From NCBI GenBank assembly GCA_040389065.1, contig JAZKAR010000032.1:1-64000 (forward strand): a stretch of DNA of 64,000 nucleotides, given 5' to 3'. The translations under genes and the position numbers were made by a program. The DNA is from JAZKAR01 sp040389065. Its GTDB lineage: Bacteria; Pseudomonadota; Gammaproteobacteria; Burkholderiales; Casimicrobiaceae. The notes under the pieces are model-generated. The model saw only the letters and a program-made list of their open reading frames with translations, was not told where the DNA came from and searched no databases. Within the stretch, counting starts at the first letter, position 1; every line of letters starts with the position of its first letter. This document shows, piece by piece, positions 21,601-30,081 of the stretch.

Positions 21601-24335
21601 GTTAATAATGTGTGGCTAAAATGTTTGCGGGTTGAGCGCATGGTGGCAAGCAAGTGCTGCCTTATTAAAACATCTTTAGGTTTGTGGAATAAATCTAAAA
21701 TAACAGCACTGAGCGGAGGAATAAATAAAATGCTTAATAGTGCAGATGTCCATAATCCTGATGCCGGCAACAATACCCAACCCAGTATAAATAATGCTAC
21801 TAAAGCAGTAGAAACAAGGCTGCGTCTTAAATTATCAAATACCTTCCAATAAGAAAGTGCAGATAAGGGATTTTTTTGGCGAGTTGTTCCTTCTTTATTT
21901 GCAGGAACACTAGGAAGCAACCAAGCAAAAAGCTGCCAGTCGCCGCGTATCCAACGATGTCTGCGTTTAACGTCTACACTGTAGCGTGAGGGATATTCTT
22001 CATACAATTGCACATCAGATAATAAGCCTGAACGCAAATAGCAACCTTCAAGTAAATCATGGCTAAGGATACGATTTTCAGGAAATCGATCTTTTAGTAC
22101 ACGCTCAAACATTTCAACGTCATAAATTCCTTTTCCGATAAAAGAACCTTCGGAAAAAAGATCTTGATAGACATCAGAAACAGTGCGGGTATAAGGATCT
22201 ATACCAGCGTCACCACTAAATAAGCGTTCATAGTACGAAGCATTCGCAGCAGGTAAGCGAGAAGCCACACGCGGTTGCAAAATACCGTAACCATCAGTAA
22301 CGCGTTTTGTTTTCTCATCATATACAGGATGGTTTAGCGGATGTGCCATCACACTAACAAACTGCCGTGCTGAATCGCGTGCTAGTTGTGTATCGGTATC
22401 AAGTGTAATCACGTATTTGATAGAAGATAAATGATCAAGGCTTCCAACTACACACGAAAAAATGTGACTCGAACCTGTACACAATAGTTGATTAAGATCG
22501 GCTAGCTTACCGCGCTTACGCTCATGACCCATCCATATTTTTTCTTGCGCATTCCAGCGGCGAGGGCGGTGAAACAGAAAAAATGTGCTGCCATTTTCTA
22601 AACTATGATCTGCATATTTTTCATTTAAATGTACGATAGCTTTTTGTGCATGCTGAAGAAGCGCTTCATCTTCTGATATGGTTTCTGAAGCAGCATCAGC
22701 GAAGTCGGTTAACAGCGCGAATTGTAAATGCTTATCTCTATTGGCAAGAAATCGAACCTCTAGCGCTTCACATAAACTATCAATACCAGGCAAAGAGGTG
22801 AGTAATGTAGGTACAGCTACCAGCGTTCGAAATTCCGCAGGAATGCCTTCAGCAAAATTCATGCGAGGCAAAGGCGAGGGTGCTACCCATAGCGTTGCTA
22901 GCCAATTAACGAATGCAACGGCGAGCTGACTGCTGGCTAAAAACGTAAGAATTCCTAGTACAACTAGCGAGCTGCGTTGAATTTCATAATAATAAGCCAC
23001 TTCTAGCATGCCAGCTGTAAACAATGCTGAGATCAGAAAAATAGGCCCCAAATAACATAATAAGGGATAGGTCTTAGCAAACTTTTTTAACACAAGAGAA
23101 GGCGAAACGTGGCATTTTACGGCTTTCTCAAGTTGCTTAAACCCTTTATCAATTAAGTAAAAACCTACATGTGCTGTTCGATTATCATGACCATGCGTGG
23201 CTGCTGCGCCATTTGCAAGTTTAATAACTTCTTCAGCAATCTGGGTTTCGGTACACGATGTGCGCCTACCGATGCTTTCGATAACATGCCGATAGCAATC
23301 ACGTGTAGCGAAATCCATCTGGCTATAAATAGCACTAGGATCTTTGCGCAACGTTTGTTCAACCGTACTCATGGTTTCTACAAACTCATGCCAATCGATC
23401 GTGCTTAAAAAGCGTAGGCTGCCAATACTATTGCTAATAGATACCTGGTCTGCTGCTTGCTGTTGATTTTCAGATTGAACTAACGATTCAATGGTTAGCC
23501 CAGTTTCTGAAAGATGTTGTGTAATCCAGGTAAGCGGCAATGTTAAAGCAGGGCTTTGTCCTTGTAGTCGGCGTGTAAGCTCAGCAACAAAGGAGCCTGT
23601 CATAGGCGGTTTAGAACGTGCCATATCGGCAACAAGTAAAATCAGGTTACTCGGCGCATGTTCAGCCGTTTCGATCATTTTATCAGCCCATGTATCTGCC
23701 AAGTTACGATTCACTCGGCCAATAGCAAGCTGTTCAGCTACGCGGCGTAAATTCTCAATTAAAGCGAGCCGCAGCATAATAGGAATAGCCCATAATTCGC
23801 CAAGCTTTAAAGGCGTAATTTGCTGATAGGCGGCAATAAAGCGGCTAAGGCTTTCGGGTTCTACTCGACCATCGCCATGCGAAATAATTTCAAGAGCAAG
23901 GTCATAAACACGCGGGCATCGCCCAGAAGCGCGTTTTTGTAAGCAAGGTAATTCTTTGCTATAGCCTTTAGGCAAATGCTTTTGTGTGAGATGAATATGC
24001 TCTTCAATAAGGTAAAAATTGTCGAGCAACCACTCAGCAGCAGGCGTCATCTGACGATCTGCTTTCACAGACTCAGTGAGAAGATTACAGGTGTTTCTTA
24101 ATACGGTTTCATTATTGGCAAGCCGGGTCAGCAACTGATCTTGAGCGCGCCCATTACTTAATTGGTGTGCTCCTGCAAGAATGCTGCCATATTGTTCCAT
24201 TTGGGTAACACTAAATAACTCAGCACGCAGCGGTAGCGTATCGTCAGGAGACTCTCCTCGAGCATCGTTTTCATTTAATGAATTAATAAAACGAACTGCG
24301 TTTTTAAAAACAATTCTACTATGTGTTTTAGTCAA
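15612..24335 (-). CDS. ndvB: Cyclic beta-1,2-glucan synthase (GT84 + glycoamylase-like + GH94)
   Basis: The 2907-residue membrane enzyme polymerises UDP-glucose into beta-1,2-glucan and cyclises it. Membrane helices appear near residues 420-490 (YLGPIFLISALFTAGML, VVLGILTFLASSQLAVAF) and again near 840-970. Between them is the GT84 transferase with TLDTDTQL (near 645) and RRHRWIRGDWQLF. A glycoamylase-like segment follows (VAHRTSPTNIGLALLAN, PWGISESGYYTFDASL, QSYMSHHQGMGF). The C-terminal third is GH94-like, with the DWNDGM signature near residue 2585 and GGWTWYTGSSGWMYR. Length agrees with the family (2800-2900). The start codon is TTG, preceded by GAGAG. It is transcribed alone. Products normally go to the periplasm for osmoadaptation and host interaction; that is family knowledge. 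Confidence 0.93.
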   Translation of the reverse strand: MTKTHSRIVFKNAVRFINSLNENDARGESPDDTLPLRAELFSVTQMEQYGSILAGAHQLSNGRAQDQLLTRLANNETVLRNTCNLLTESVKADRQMTPAAEWLLDNFYLIEEHIHLTQKHLPKGYSKELPCLQKRASGRCPRVYDLALEIISHGDGRVEPESLSRFIAAYQQITPLKLGELWAIPIMLRLALIENLRRVAEQLAIGRVNRNLADTWADKMIETAEHAPSNLILLVADMARSKPPMTGSFVAELTRRLQGQSPALTLPLTWITQHLSETGLTIESLVQSENQQQAADQVSISNSIGSLRFLSTIDWHEFVETMSTVEQTLRKDPSAIYSQMDFATRDCYRHVIESIGRRTSCTETQIAEEVIKLANGAAATHGHDNRTAHVGFYLIDKGFKQLEKAVKCHVSPSLVLKKFAKTYPLLCYLGPIFLISALFTAGMLEVAYYYEIQRSSLVVLGILTFLASSQLAVAFVNWLATLWVAPSPLPRMNFAEGIPAEFRTLVAVPTLLTSLPGIDSLCEALEVRFLANRDKHLQFALLTDFADAASETISEDEALLQHAQKAIVHLNEKYADHSLENGSTFFLFHRPRRWNAQEKIWMGHERKRGKLADLNQLLCTGSSHIFSCVVGSLDHLSSIKYVITLDTDTQLARDSARQFVSVMAHPLNHPVYDEKTKRVTDGYGILQPRVASRLPAANASYYERLFSGDAGIDPYTRTVSDVYQDLFSEGSFIGKGIYDVEMFERVLKDRFPENRILSHDLLEGCYLRSGLLSDVQLYEEYPSRYSVDVKRRHRWIRGDWQLFAWLLPSVPANKEGTTRQKNPLSALSYWKVFDNLRRSLVSTALVALFILGWVLLPASGLWTSALLSILFIPPLSAVILDLFHKPKDVLIRQHLLATMRSTRKHFSHTLLTLAFLPHDAFFSLDAILRTVWRMLISRKQLLEWVPSSEANKSTSNQLHYSFRMMWSALAVAIATVSFIILFAPPLTLLFAVPILLLWLISPIIAWKISLPLASNTVTLSVDQTKFLHHLARKTWAFFENFVVEEDNWLPPDNMQEKPVAAVAHRTSPTNIGLALLANLSAYDFGYISIEKLLTRTRNTLTTMEKLERHQGHFYNWYDTQTLKPLHPMYVSTVDSGNLAGHLLTLRPGLSLLLDQSIAGPRLFEGMNDTFQVVLESLNDNSEFSASHPKLEHFHTLVKKALATPPSTLFDLATQLEQFVSSSLDIRTLFQSSATLPVSISWAAALHQQCHDAYKELIWLAPWSLSSSAQSLANASELDLQTIPTLRNLAKLETLLPSDVDTKLAQHITQGSQHAAELIASIESMMLQCIDFARMEYAFLYDKTTHLLAIGYNASERRRDNSFYDLLASEARLCSFVAIAQGQLPQETWFALGRQLTIAGGEPILLSWSGSMFEYLMPLLIMPNYENTLLDQTYKSAVERQIEYGKQRGIPWGISESGYYTFDASLNYQYRAFGVPGLGLKRGLGDDIVVAPYASMMALMVAPEAACINLQKLKEQGFEGTLGFYEAIDYTPARLPRGQNHVVVQSYMSHHQGMGFLSLAYLLLNRPMQKRFESDPLFQATLLLLHEKVPKATALYANTTELADIRISLDEHALPMRLLTSADTRVPETQLLSNGKYHLMITNGGGSFSRWKDLAVTRWREDTTRDHWGAFCYVRDSQTGAFWSTTYQPTLKKPDHYEVIFSEGQAEFRRRDQDIDMHTKIVVSPEDDIELRRTRITNRSSVRKTIDITSYSEVVLAPAPADSAHPAFSNLFIQTEILEQQRAIICTRRPRTLGEKMPWMLHLMAVHDSSIGEISYETDRMKFIGRGNSLAAPHAMLNSKQLSGSQGSVLDPITSIRYQITLEPEKSVIIDMVTGVADTRDDALHLIEKYQDRHLADRVLELAWTHGQVMLRQLNITNADAQVYSHLANYIFYSNALLRADASILIKNQRGQSGLWSYAISGDLPIVLLKIKSSENIDLVRQLIQAHAYWRLKGLAVDLVIWNEDHASYRQQLQDHIMGLISSSAEAQNVDRPGGIFLRLADQISSEDRILLQSVARVILSDSRGSLSEQIHRRALPELRIPPLIPTRKPALIPSSMPDLAVGNLTMFNGVGGFSHDGREYVIITTPETQTPAPWVNVLANPNFGSVVSESGQAYTWGENAHEYRLTPWNNDPVTDSSGEAFYIRDEQTGEFWSPTPLPARGRGKYVTRHGFGYSQFEHIENGIYSELCTYVALDASIKYSVLKVRNVGVNVSRKLTATGYVEWVLGELRSKSTLHVITELDPVSGVLCARNAYNNEFSNRIGFFDVDAKIRTFTGDRGEFIGRNRSLYNPAAMHRVRLSGKIGAALDACAALQVPFELAPGQEFEMVFMLGAGQSHDDVNHLIHRYRGRTAARKVLDAIHQHWQHTLGVIQIETPDPALNILANGWLMYQTIACRLWARSGYYQSGGAYGFRDQLQDVMALIYSEPHLVREHLLLCAAHQFKEGDVQHWWHPPADRGVRTLCSDDYLWLPLATTRYVLSTGDIDVLYETRAFLEGRPLNHGEDSYYDLPIHSAESATLYQHCVRAIIRGLRFGPHGLPLIGSCDWNDGMDKVGTEGRGESVWLGFFLYDVLIRFIPIAKSQGDTSFAERCENEAIQLRQNLEEHAWDGQWYRRAYFDDGTPLGSSANPECQIDSISQSWAVLSGAGNTTRTHHAMQAVYQRLVKKDYALVQLLDPPFSISDLNPGYIRGYVPGVRENGGQYTHAAIWSAMAFAKIGNSEQAWELVNMINPLNHGKTAEDIATYKVEPYVIAADVYAVSPHIGRGGWTWYTGSSGWMYRLIIESLLGLYLEGDRLTITPCLPASWPSFKLSLRHWNTMYHIEVLQENHPESNVSDSGITVDGLKQSDQVIHLQHDQQVHTIEIKVTKV

Positions 24336-25131
24336 GGGCGTCTCTCTATCATTAGCGCGTTTTTAGAGATTATTTAGGATCTTGTTGCGAATGCATGATG
24401 CAAGGTGAGATAGTCTTTACTATCTAAGTCAGTTCACAATAAAAGCTAGCTAAGCTTAGGTTCACATGATGTAAATCGCTGTTGCTTCTAGCTTTTATTA
24501 CCGATTACCTGATCGCAACAGATGTTAAATAATCATTTAAAACTAAAATAAGAGTTTGAAAAAAGCAAAACGTGATTAGTTTAGTAAGGGTTACAAAAAA
24601 TCATTCCGGCGATGTATCTATGGAGATTTTGCGTTATATCAATTGCCTTATTAGAATGCTCAATTTCGTAGCGTGTCTTGCGTTAATCAATTAGCACGTA
24701 ACAGCCATCAAATAACATATCTATTGTTGGCATTTGGTATATAGCCCTAATACTTGATTTTTAACTACAAAAAAACTACAAAAAAACGCTTAAAGAATTG
24801 CTGAATAGACTGCATTGAATGTGTTGGAGTATGTGTAAAAACTTAACATTATATGTCTCACAACAGGTTAAATGATGTTAAAAAAAGAGTAAAAAACTAT
24901 GAAAAATATTATGAAAGAAAAGTAAATAGATTAATTGTGCTAGGTTTTTTGCAATATTATTACCTAAAACAAAACGTTAATAAAATTGCATATAAGTAAG
25001 GACGTATTTTAAACAAAGCACTATATTATCAACTGATTACGACTAAAAAGACACTGGCGAAAAAAACAGGGTTAGCCAGGGTTAGCTATAGATTGATGAT
25101 AATGTTCTGAAAATTTGATCTGGCAAACATT
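24336..25131. other. Intergenic region with inverted and tandem repeats
   Basis: No gene was found in about 800 bp. It contains a perfect 12-bp inverted repeat (listed separately), a tandem duplication actacaaaaaa twice near 24764-24786 and cagggttagc twice at 25067-25086. The ndvB promoter should lie at the left end. Confidence 0.6.
24438..24499. repeat. Perfect 12-bp inverted repeat upstream of ndvB
   Basis: AATAAAAGCTAG at 24438-24449 and CTAGCTTTTATT at 24488-24499 are exact reverse complements 38 bp apart. It lies about 100-165 bp upstream of the ndvB start, so it could be an operator or an mRNA leader hairpin. No T tract follows that would mark it as a terminator. Confidence 0.6.
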
Positions 25132-25851
25132 TTAAAGAGACTTCTTGTTTTTAAAAGACCGTTTCATTGGCTGTATATTATACTCTTCTATAACTACATG
25201 CGGTGGAAGCGATAAAATATGTTTGACCGCTTCTACTATATCAGTTGCTTCTAATGAATACTCTCTGCCTGATTGTGGTTCAAAAAGTAAGTCATCAAAG
25301 AAGGGCGTATCAATAGGGCCGGGATTAATAAGTGAAACTCGAATATTATGTGCAGAACATTCTTTACGTAAACTTTGTGCTACTCCGCGTAATCCAAATT
25401 TGCTGGCACAATAAATCGACCCTTGTTTAGCACCGTTTAATCCTGCCTCGCTTCCTAATAATATAATATCGCTCGACTCTTTTTCTCTAAGCTTCGGTGT
25501 AAATGTTTTGAGTAAAAAAAGAGGGCTTGTTAAATTTAAATTAATTAAATACTGAATTTTTTCATGTGAGAAATTATCTAAGGTTCCAAAAATACCTTGG
25601 CCTGCACACATAATAATGCCATCGAGTGAGGTACAGAGTGTTTCGATATGTTTTAAATGTTCAGGTAACGTGGGTAAATGAGCAAGGTCAACACAGTACG
25701 CTTTGAATTTAGATTGAGACATCAACGAACACGTTGAAAAGTCGCGTGCAAGCCCAATTACGCTGTGACCTTGTTCTAATAAATAATACGAAATGGCTAG
25801 ACCTATACCAGAGCTAGCGCCAGTAATTAAATAGGTTTTAGAGCTAAGCAT
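25132..25851 (-). CDS. Short-chain dehydrogenase/reductase (SDR)
   Basis: The 239-residue protein is a classical SDR: the NAD(P)-binding motif TGASSGIG is at residues 10-17, CAGQG near 82, the catalytic Ser134, Tyr147 and Lys151 (YCASK), and PGPIDTPF follows. It oxidises or reduces an unknown small molecule. It overlaps the radical SAM gene by 8 bp and is the last gene of the four-gene operon that starts with the HTH protein at 28005. The C-terminal tail is basic (RSFKNKKSL). Confidence 0.9.
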   Translation of the reverse strand: MLSSKTYLITGASSGIGLAISYYLLEQGHSVIGLARDFSTCSLMSQSKFKAYCVDLAHLPTLPEHLKHIETLCTSLDGIIMCAGQGIFGTLDNFSHEKIQYLINLNLTSPLFLLKTFTPKLREKESSDIILLGSEAGLNGAKQGSIYCASKFGLRGVAQSLRKECSAHNIRVSLINPGPIDTPFFDDLLFEPQSGREYSLEATDIVEAVKHILSLPPHVVIEEYNIQPMKRSFKNKKSL

Positions 25852-26872
25852 AAGCGGCAGAAGTTTCTAATGACGTGAGCGAACTAGAATATTGAAAAAG
25901 ATGTTCAGGTGCAATGTAATGTTCAATAACTTGCTTACAGAAATGTAGCATTTGGGTTTCAATATTTTTTTCATACGTAATAGTGCTGTTATATTCTTCT
26001 AACCCTGCAGATAAAAGAGCTTCTTTAGGGTATAAACGCACAATATTTTTATAAAAAGTTTTAGGTAGGCGAAACGTTCCCAACGTAACAGAATGAATAG
26101 CTTCAGGCCGAAGGCGTTTAAAAACCATTTCTATCATGGTTTGATAATGGTGCTGGTAATCTTGATGCCAAATTAACGGATCAAAACGTAATCCTAAACG
26201 CCAGCCATGTTCTTGTAGGCTCTCCATTGCCTGAAGCCGTTTTTCTAACGAAGGCGCTTTATGCTCAAGCGCTTTAGCAATAGCATCAGGATTTAAGCTA
26301 TACGCAATGATTACATTCTTTAAAGGCATGCGATGCGTAAGGCTTCGAATTTGAGTGCTTTTAGTGCGTAATTCTAAATAAGCGTTCGGATACTCTTCAA
26401 ATAAAGGAATACAAGTTTGAGCAAAACATGTTACAGGTTCAAACGCTAAACTATCTGAATCGTAACCTGAAAAAAACCATTGTTCCTGATTCGGTGCTTG
26501 ATGAATTTTAGCGCGAATAGCTTCATTAAAATCTTCTAAATTTACAAAAAAAACATAATGCGCTGAACTGTACATCCCTTGTAAAAAACAGTAGCGGCAA
26601 TCATAAGGGCAATTTAATAAATGAGAAAAATAATAATGAGCGCTTGCTCCTAATCCGTATGATTCAGGAACAGCTAAAACATGATGCTCATGTTTATAAG
26701 CCAAAATAAGTGCAGGATTTTCTTTTTGTGCTCTGAAGTTTTGATTTTTAGGATTAAATACTTCGGTATAGCGATCAATCAATACATGTTGCGCTTTAGG
26801 AAACTGAGCACAAATCTTTTGTGTACGAGGATGTAAAGCTATCTCCCTCTCGATATAAATCATGCTAATCAT
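25844..26872 (-). CDS. Spore photoproduct lyase-like radical SAM protein
   Basis: The 342-residue protein has the radical SAM cluster motif Cys88-x3-Cys92-x2-Cys95 (CPYDCRYC), preceded by HYYFSHLLN, and later FFSGYDSDSLAFEP and GLRFDPLIWH, all typical of the SPL (spore photolyase) family. In spore formers the family repairs thymine spore photoproduct. This organism shows no sign of sporulation, so the substrate is open. It overlaps the nucleosidase gene by 4 bp (ATGA) and the SDR gene by 8 bp, so the three products are made together. Confidence 0.87.
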   Translation of the reverse strand: MISMIYIEREIALHPRTQKICAQFPKAQHVLIDRYTEVFNPKNQNFRAQKENPALILAYKHEHHVLAVPESYGLGASAHYYFSHLLNCPYDCRYCFLQGMYSSAHYVFFVNLEDFNEAIRAKIHQAPNQEQWFFSGYDSDSLAFEPVTCFAQTCIPLFEEYPNAYLELRTKSTQIRSLTHRMPLKNVIIAYSLNPDAIAKALEHKAPSLEKRLQAMESLQEHGWRLGLRFDPLIWHQDYQHHYQTMIEMVFKRLRPEAIHSVTLGTFRLPKTFYKNIVRLYPKEALLSAGLEEYNSTITYEKNIETQMLHFCKQVIEHYIAPEHLFQYSSSLTSLETSAAYA

Positions 26873-27684
26873 ACAGTGACCTTAGGAGCTTCGTACTTTA
26901 ACGTAGTATTTAATAATTGAAGAACCTCAGCTGCTCTTTTTATAGAAGGTTGGCATAGTATATCAAGAGGGTCATCATGACGTACCGCCAGCCAGCGCCT
27001 TAACGTTTCAGATAATTGATAATGTTGAGAGGTAGTAAAGCGCCAACGGTTTAAAAAGGGGGTGAGATTAATAGATGAAACATCCTGATAAACCTTGCGG
27101 TGTAAATCAACTAGCGCATTTACCGTGTGTTCAATCGTCATTAAGTGCGCTTCAATATAAGATGAAAGTGCAGCAGGTGTGAGTAAAGAAACTGAAGAGT
27201 AAGGCGTATCTGAAATAATTTTTAAGCTTTGCACAAATTCTGCGTTGGCAAAGCGATGTGCGGTAGCTATAAATGCCGAAGCCTCCATATCGTAAGCAAC
27301 GTTTTCATAGTCTGTGTGCACCTGATCTACAGTGATAAGCTCTGTGCTCAGCAACGATGAATGGTTTTTTATAACTTGAGGCGGGTACCAAACACGCTTA
27401 CTAGCGGCTTCCTGTACTTTATGCGCAATGCAAGCCGCGCCTACCTCAAATTGCCCATGACCAGCGGTTCCTACATTTAACCATATTGAACGAGCGTGAG
27501 GAGAAACACCCCCTAACCAGGCTGTTGCTGCTGCCATACTAATACGGCCTGAACCTGATGTTACAAGTTCAACAGCGTCATTACGATACAGCTTAAAGGG
27601 GGTAGGGGTTTCTATTTTTTTTAGCTTAAAATAAGCAATGAATGGCTTGGCTTCGGCACCTAGCGCTATAAGAAGTTTAATCAT
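26869..27684 (-). CDS. Nucleosidase/nucleoside phosphorylase-like protein
   Basis: The 271-residue protein resembles the MTA/SAH nucleosidase and purine phosphorylase superfamily. I see IALGAEAKPFIAYF at the N-terminus, WLNVGTAGHGQFEVGA (the glycine-rich phosphate/ribose site) and YDMEASAFIATAHRF, the conserved Met-Glu pair that contacts ribose, then LKIISDTP with the purine-binding Asp. About 70 extra C-terminal residues are not part of the core. The start has a 39-bp gap to the HTH gene. The actual base or nucleoside is unknown; SAM-derived products of the neighbouring radical SAM enzyme would be one logical substrate. Confidence 0.82.
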   Translation of the reverse strand: MIKLLIALGAEAKPFIAYFKLKKIETPTPFKLYRNDAVELVTSGSGRISMAAATAWLGGVSPHARSIWLNVGTAGHGQFEVGAACIAHKVQEAASKRVWYPPQVIKNHSSLLSTELITVDQVHTDYENVAYDMEASAFIATAHRFANAEFVQSLKIISDTPYSSVSLLTPAALSSYIEAHLMTIEHTVNALVDLHRKVYQDVSSINLTPFLNRWRFTTSQHYQLSETLRRWLAVRHDDPLDILCQPSIKRAAEVLQLLNTTLKYEAPKVTV

Positions 27685-27723
27685 TATTTCGCCAGCGAAT
27701 AAACAGCAATCGAAACATCTCTA

Positions 27724-28005
27724 TTATTCAAAATTAAGCGTAAGTTGCCCTAACGTTTCATTAATTTCATGTTGCGATTTTCCTTTCACTACTTCAATTT
27801 TAAACGCATTGGATTCAATTTCATTCGAATCAATAAAGGTGCTTTTTAATACACGTTTATCGACGCCATTCCACTGGAGATCACGAATTTCGTGATTAGA
27901 AAGCGAACGAGGAACAATGCCAACCTGTTGAAGAGCACGCTGTACGCGTTGTGTCGTCACGTTATATCTAAGTGCTATTTGTTTTAGCGTTAATAATTTA
28001 GACAT
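27724..28005 (-). CDS. Small HTH-domain protein
   Basis: The 93-residue protein begins with a plausible helix-turn-helix (LTLKQIALRYNVTTQRVQRAL) and has an acidic C-terminal half. It is the first gene of the operon with the nucleosidase, radical SAM and SDR genes, and could be their regulator. I do not recognise a named family; the DNA-binding role is inferred from the helix pattern. Confidence 0.65.
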   Translation of the reverse strand: MSKLLTLKQIALRYNVTTQRVQRALQQVGIVPRSLSNHEIRDLQWNGVDKRVLKSTFIDSNEIESNAFKIEVVKGKSQHEINETLGQLTLNFE

Positions 28006-28089
28006 GGGCTTATTCCATAAGTATACGACAGCGTGAGAGTGCTTAAGCCCGATTAGGCTTAATCAGGAATAGGCATAGAAATGATAGGT

Positions 28090-28190
28090 TTAGAAGTTAC
28101 GACGTTAGATTCTCTCGGCGTGTCGGCAACGTACAGTATTTGGGATACTTATATGCATTGCCATGCTTTGATTCAACTGCATATCTTCAA
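28090..28190 (+). repeat. Palindromic interspersed repeat, copy 2
   Basis: It starts TTAGAAGTTACG and shares TTCTCTCGGCGTG and CGGCAACGTACAGTA with other copies. The right end is eroded (CAACTGCATATCTTCAA). It lies between the HTH gene and the membrane protein gene. Confidence 0.7.
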
Positions 28191-28312
28191 GGTGGATTGT
28201 AATACGAGAAATTTGTTAGATAAAAGATATTTGTTGAGAATGAGGCTATTTTGTCGTACTTGTGTGCAGTTTACGCTGCCAGTAAGTGCTGGAGCCATGT
28301 GGAATACTAAAT

Positions 28313-28840
28313 TTATGCCTGAAATTCAGCAGCTATTTCAGGGGATCTGAGCCGCCAGATAATCCAGCTTAAAATAGTATTAATTCCTAATATAAGCAGC
28401 GTTGTGATGCCTTGAGTCATACTATGTAATAAGGAAGCGTTGCTTGCTTCAGGCATAAAACTATATTGAGCAATAAGACCTGCGATATTAATAACGACTC
28501 CCAATATCATAAAGCTCATCATAAGATACCAAGCCCATTTTTTTCGTTTAAGTAACCCTATGGCACTGGTAAGTAAGATAAGCGCGAGAGAAAGTAGTGC
28601 CAAAGATAATGCTTTTAAATTTAAAATTAAAAACTTAGTAGATGAGGGTAGCGTTTGCCAATGAGGGCTGGTCTGTATCAGATGCATAGACTGAGCGAAT
28701 GTAGGTGCATTGAGTAATACTTGCTGAACGATTGAAATAATGAGTAGTCCGATACTTAAAATAATTAATGTCCATGCGAATCTACTAATAAAACGTGATG
28801 GTTGAGATACATGAATAGCGGATGAGGCTTTATTGAACAT
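28313..28840 (-). CDS. Hypothetical four-TM membrane protein
   Basis: The 175-residue protein has four hydrophobic segments, roughly residues 24-47, 68-92, 101-125 and 145-165, with a basic loop (LLKRKKWAW) between the second and third. I do not recognise the family. It is a single gene facing the HTH operon in tandem, separated by an interspersed repeat. Confidence 0.7.
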   Translation of the reverse strand: MFNKASSAIHVSQPSRFISRFAWTLIILSIGLLIISIVQQVLLNAPTFAQSMHLIQTSPHWQTLPSSTKFLILNLKALSLALLSLALILLTSAIGLLKRKKWAWYLMMSFMILGVVINIAGLIAQYSFMPEASNASLLHSMTQGITTLLILGINTILSWIIWRLRSPEIAAEFQA

Positions 28841-29561
28841 TATGTTTCTTTCTCCTCACCGATCTTATGTATGTGTTCGGTAGTCAATTATTTAATGTTG
28901 GCTAATAAAAATTATTTTTGGCAATATGTTTACCAAACCCTTACTCTAGCTATTTTCTTCAAGAGAGAAAGAATAAAAATCAACTAATTAATGATCTATA
29001 TTCGTAGATTGGCTGGTAAAAGACGAATGAAAAAGCTAAGTAATATTATTACGAACATACAAGAAAGAACTGTATGTAATAGTTAAAAATGAATTGAGGA
29101 GCCTTGCAACGTTCATGCAAGATATCTTAATCAGTAATTAATAAAGCCAGATGCTTTAAATAAATAACAAAACCCTTGTACGCCACCAGCTGCTTGTTTT
29201 CTTTGGAATGGATAAGCTATGGGGTATGGCGGTATCTTATTTTTCGCTGATTACCAGAAGGGTTGAGAAAAGAGGCACAGCTTGCTTACTTCAGGTTCAC
29301 CAACTGCCAAGATAGGCCATCAAAATAATGAAAAGGCTATGCTTTTTTTGTTCGATCTCTTTCTAAAAAAATTTTCTGTTAAAATTGTATAAATATTTAT
29401 TTTTATTGGACTTTATTTGATTTGGTAGGTACAATTTTCTCCTTGTAAAGAGATCAGGTTTTTCAATTGTGAGTAATAAAGCATTTTAAATTTTTAAAGG
29501 CTTAAAACCTTTCTTTAATGAAAGATAGTGCTACTGTAAAATTTGATGCTTATCATAAATG
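28841..29561. other. Intergenic region without recognised gene
   Basis: About 720 bp of AT-rich sequence between the membrane protein gene and the repeat that precedes the YTGGD gene. No coding frame, tRNA or terminator could be supported. Confidence 0.5.
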
Positions 29562-29662
29562 CTAGAAGTTATGCACTTGGGTTTTCTCAGCATATTGGCA
29601 ACGTGCAGTATTTTTTGTACTGTCTGCCATGGCTTGATAGAACTTAATTGCGTAACTTCTAA
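29562..29662 (+). repeat. Palindromic interspersed repeat, copy 3
   Basis: It starts CTAGAAGTTATGCACTTGGG and ends TTGCGTAACTTCTAA, with the internal TTGGCAACGTGCAGTA block. It lies 50 bp upstream of the YTGGD gene and points toward it. Confidence 0.8.
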
Positions 29663-29712
29663 TAAAAATAGTTATTTTTTGATTTTTTTTTTAATAATTT
29701 AGGGAGCGTAAT

Positions 29713-30060
29713 GTGAAGAAAAATATTCTGGCTGTGTTAATCGTTGGAAGTATTATTCCTATCAGCTTTGCACAAAGCACATGGAATAACGCCAGTAAAA
29801 TAAATTATTATACTGGCGGCGATAACTTAGTAAATAATTACAAAGAAGAAGATGATCATTCACAACAAAAAGACCTGGTGAAGAATCACTTTAAACCTAC
29901 AAAGTATATCTATACAGGCGGAGATCACGAGATTGTTTTAGACGATTTTTTTACAGACAAGAATAATGATACGAATTATTCTTCACAGCAAGAACAAAAT
30001 GAGTCTGTAGATAATAATTCATATGCCAATAAAGTTTTTTATACTGGTGGCGATCATTAA
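29713..30060 (+). CDS. Small secreted protein with three YTGGD motifs
   Basis: The 115-residue protein starts with GTG, preceded by AGGGAG; the overlapping ATG at 29711 hits a stop at once and cannot be used. It has a good signal peptide (KKNILAVLIVGSIIPISFA, cut before QST). The mature part, about 95 residues, is polar and acidic and carries three near-identical motifs: NYYTGGDN, YIYTGGDH and VFYTGGDH, the last ending the protein. The motifs are about 37 and 46 residues apart. No Cys is present. I recognise no family. It lies between two copies of the interspersed repeat in opposite orientation. Confidence 0.75.
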   Translation: MKKNILAVLIVGSIIPISFAQSTWNNASKINYYTGGDNLVNNYKEEDDHSQQKDLVKNHFKPTKYIYTGGDHEIVLDDFFTDKNNDTNYSSQQEQNESVDNNSYANKVFYTGGDH

Positions 30061-30081
30061 ATTTTTATAAACAAGAATTAT

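Noticed and set aside
26060..26100. Thought of the radical SAM gene as a DNA photolyase
   Set aside because: No FAD or antenna-binding motifs; the Cys cluster shows a radical SAM enzyme.
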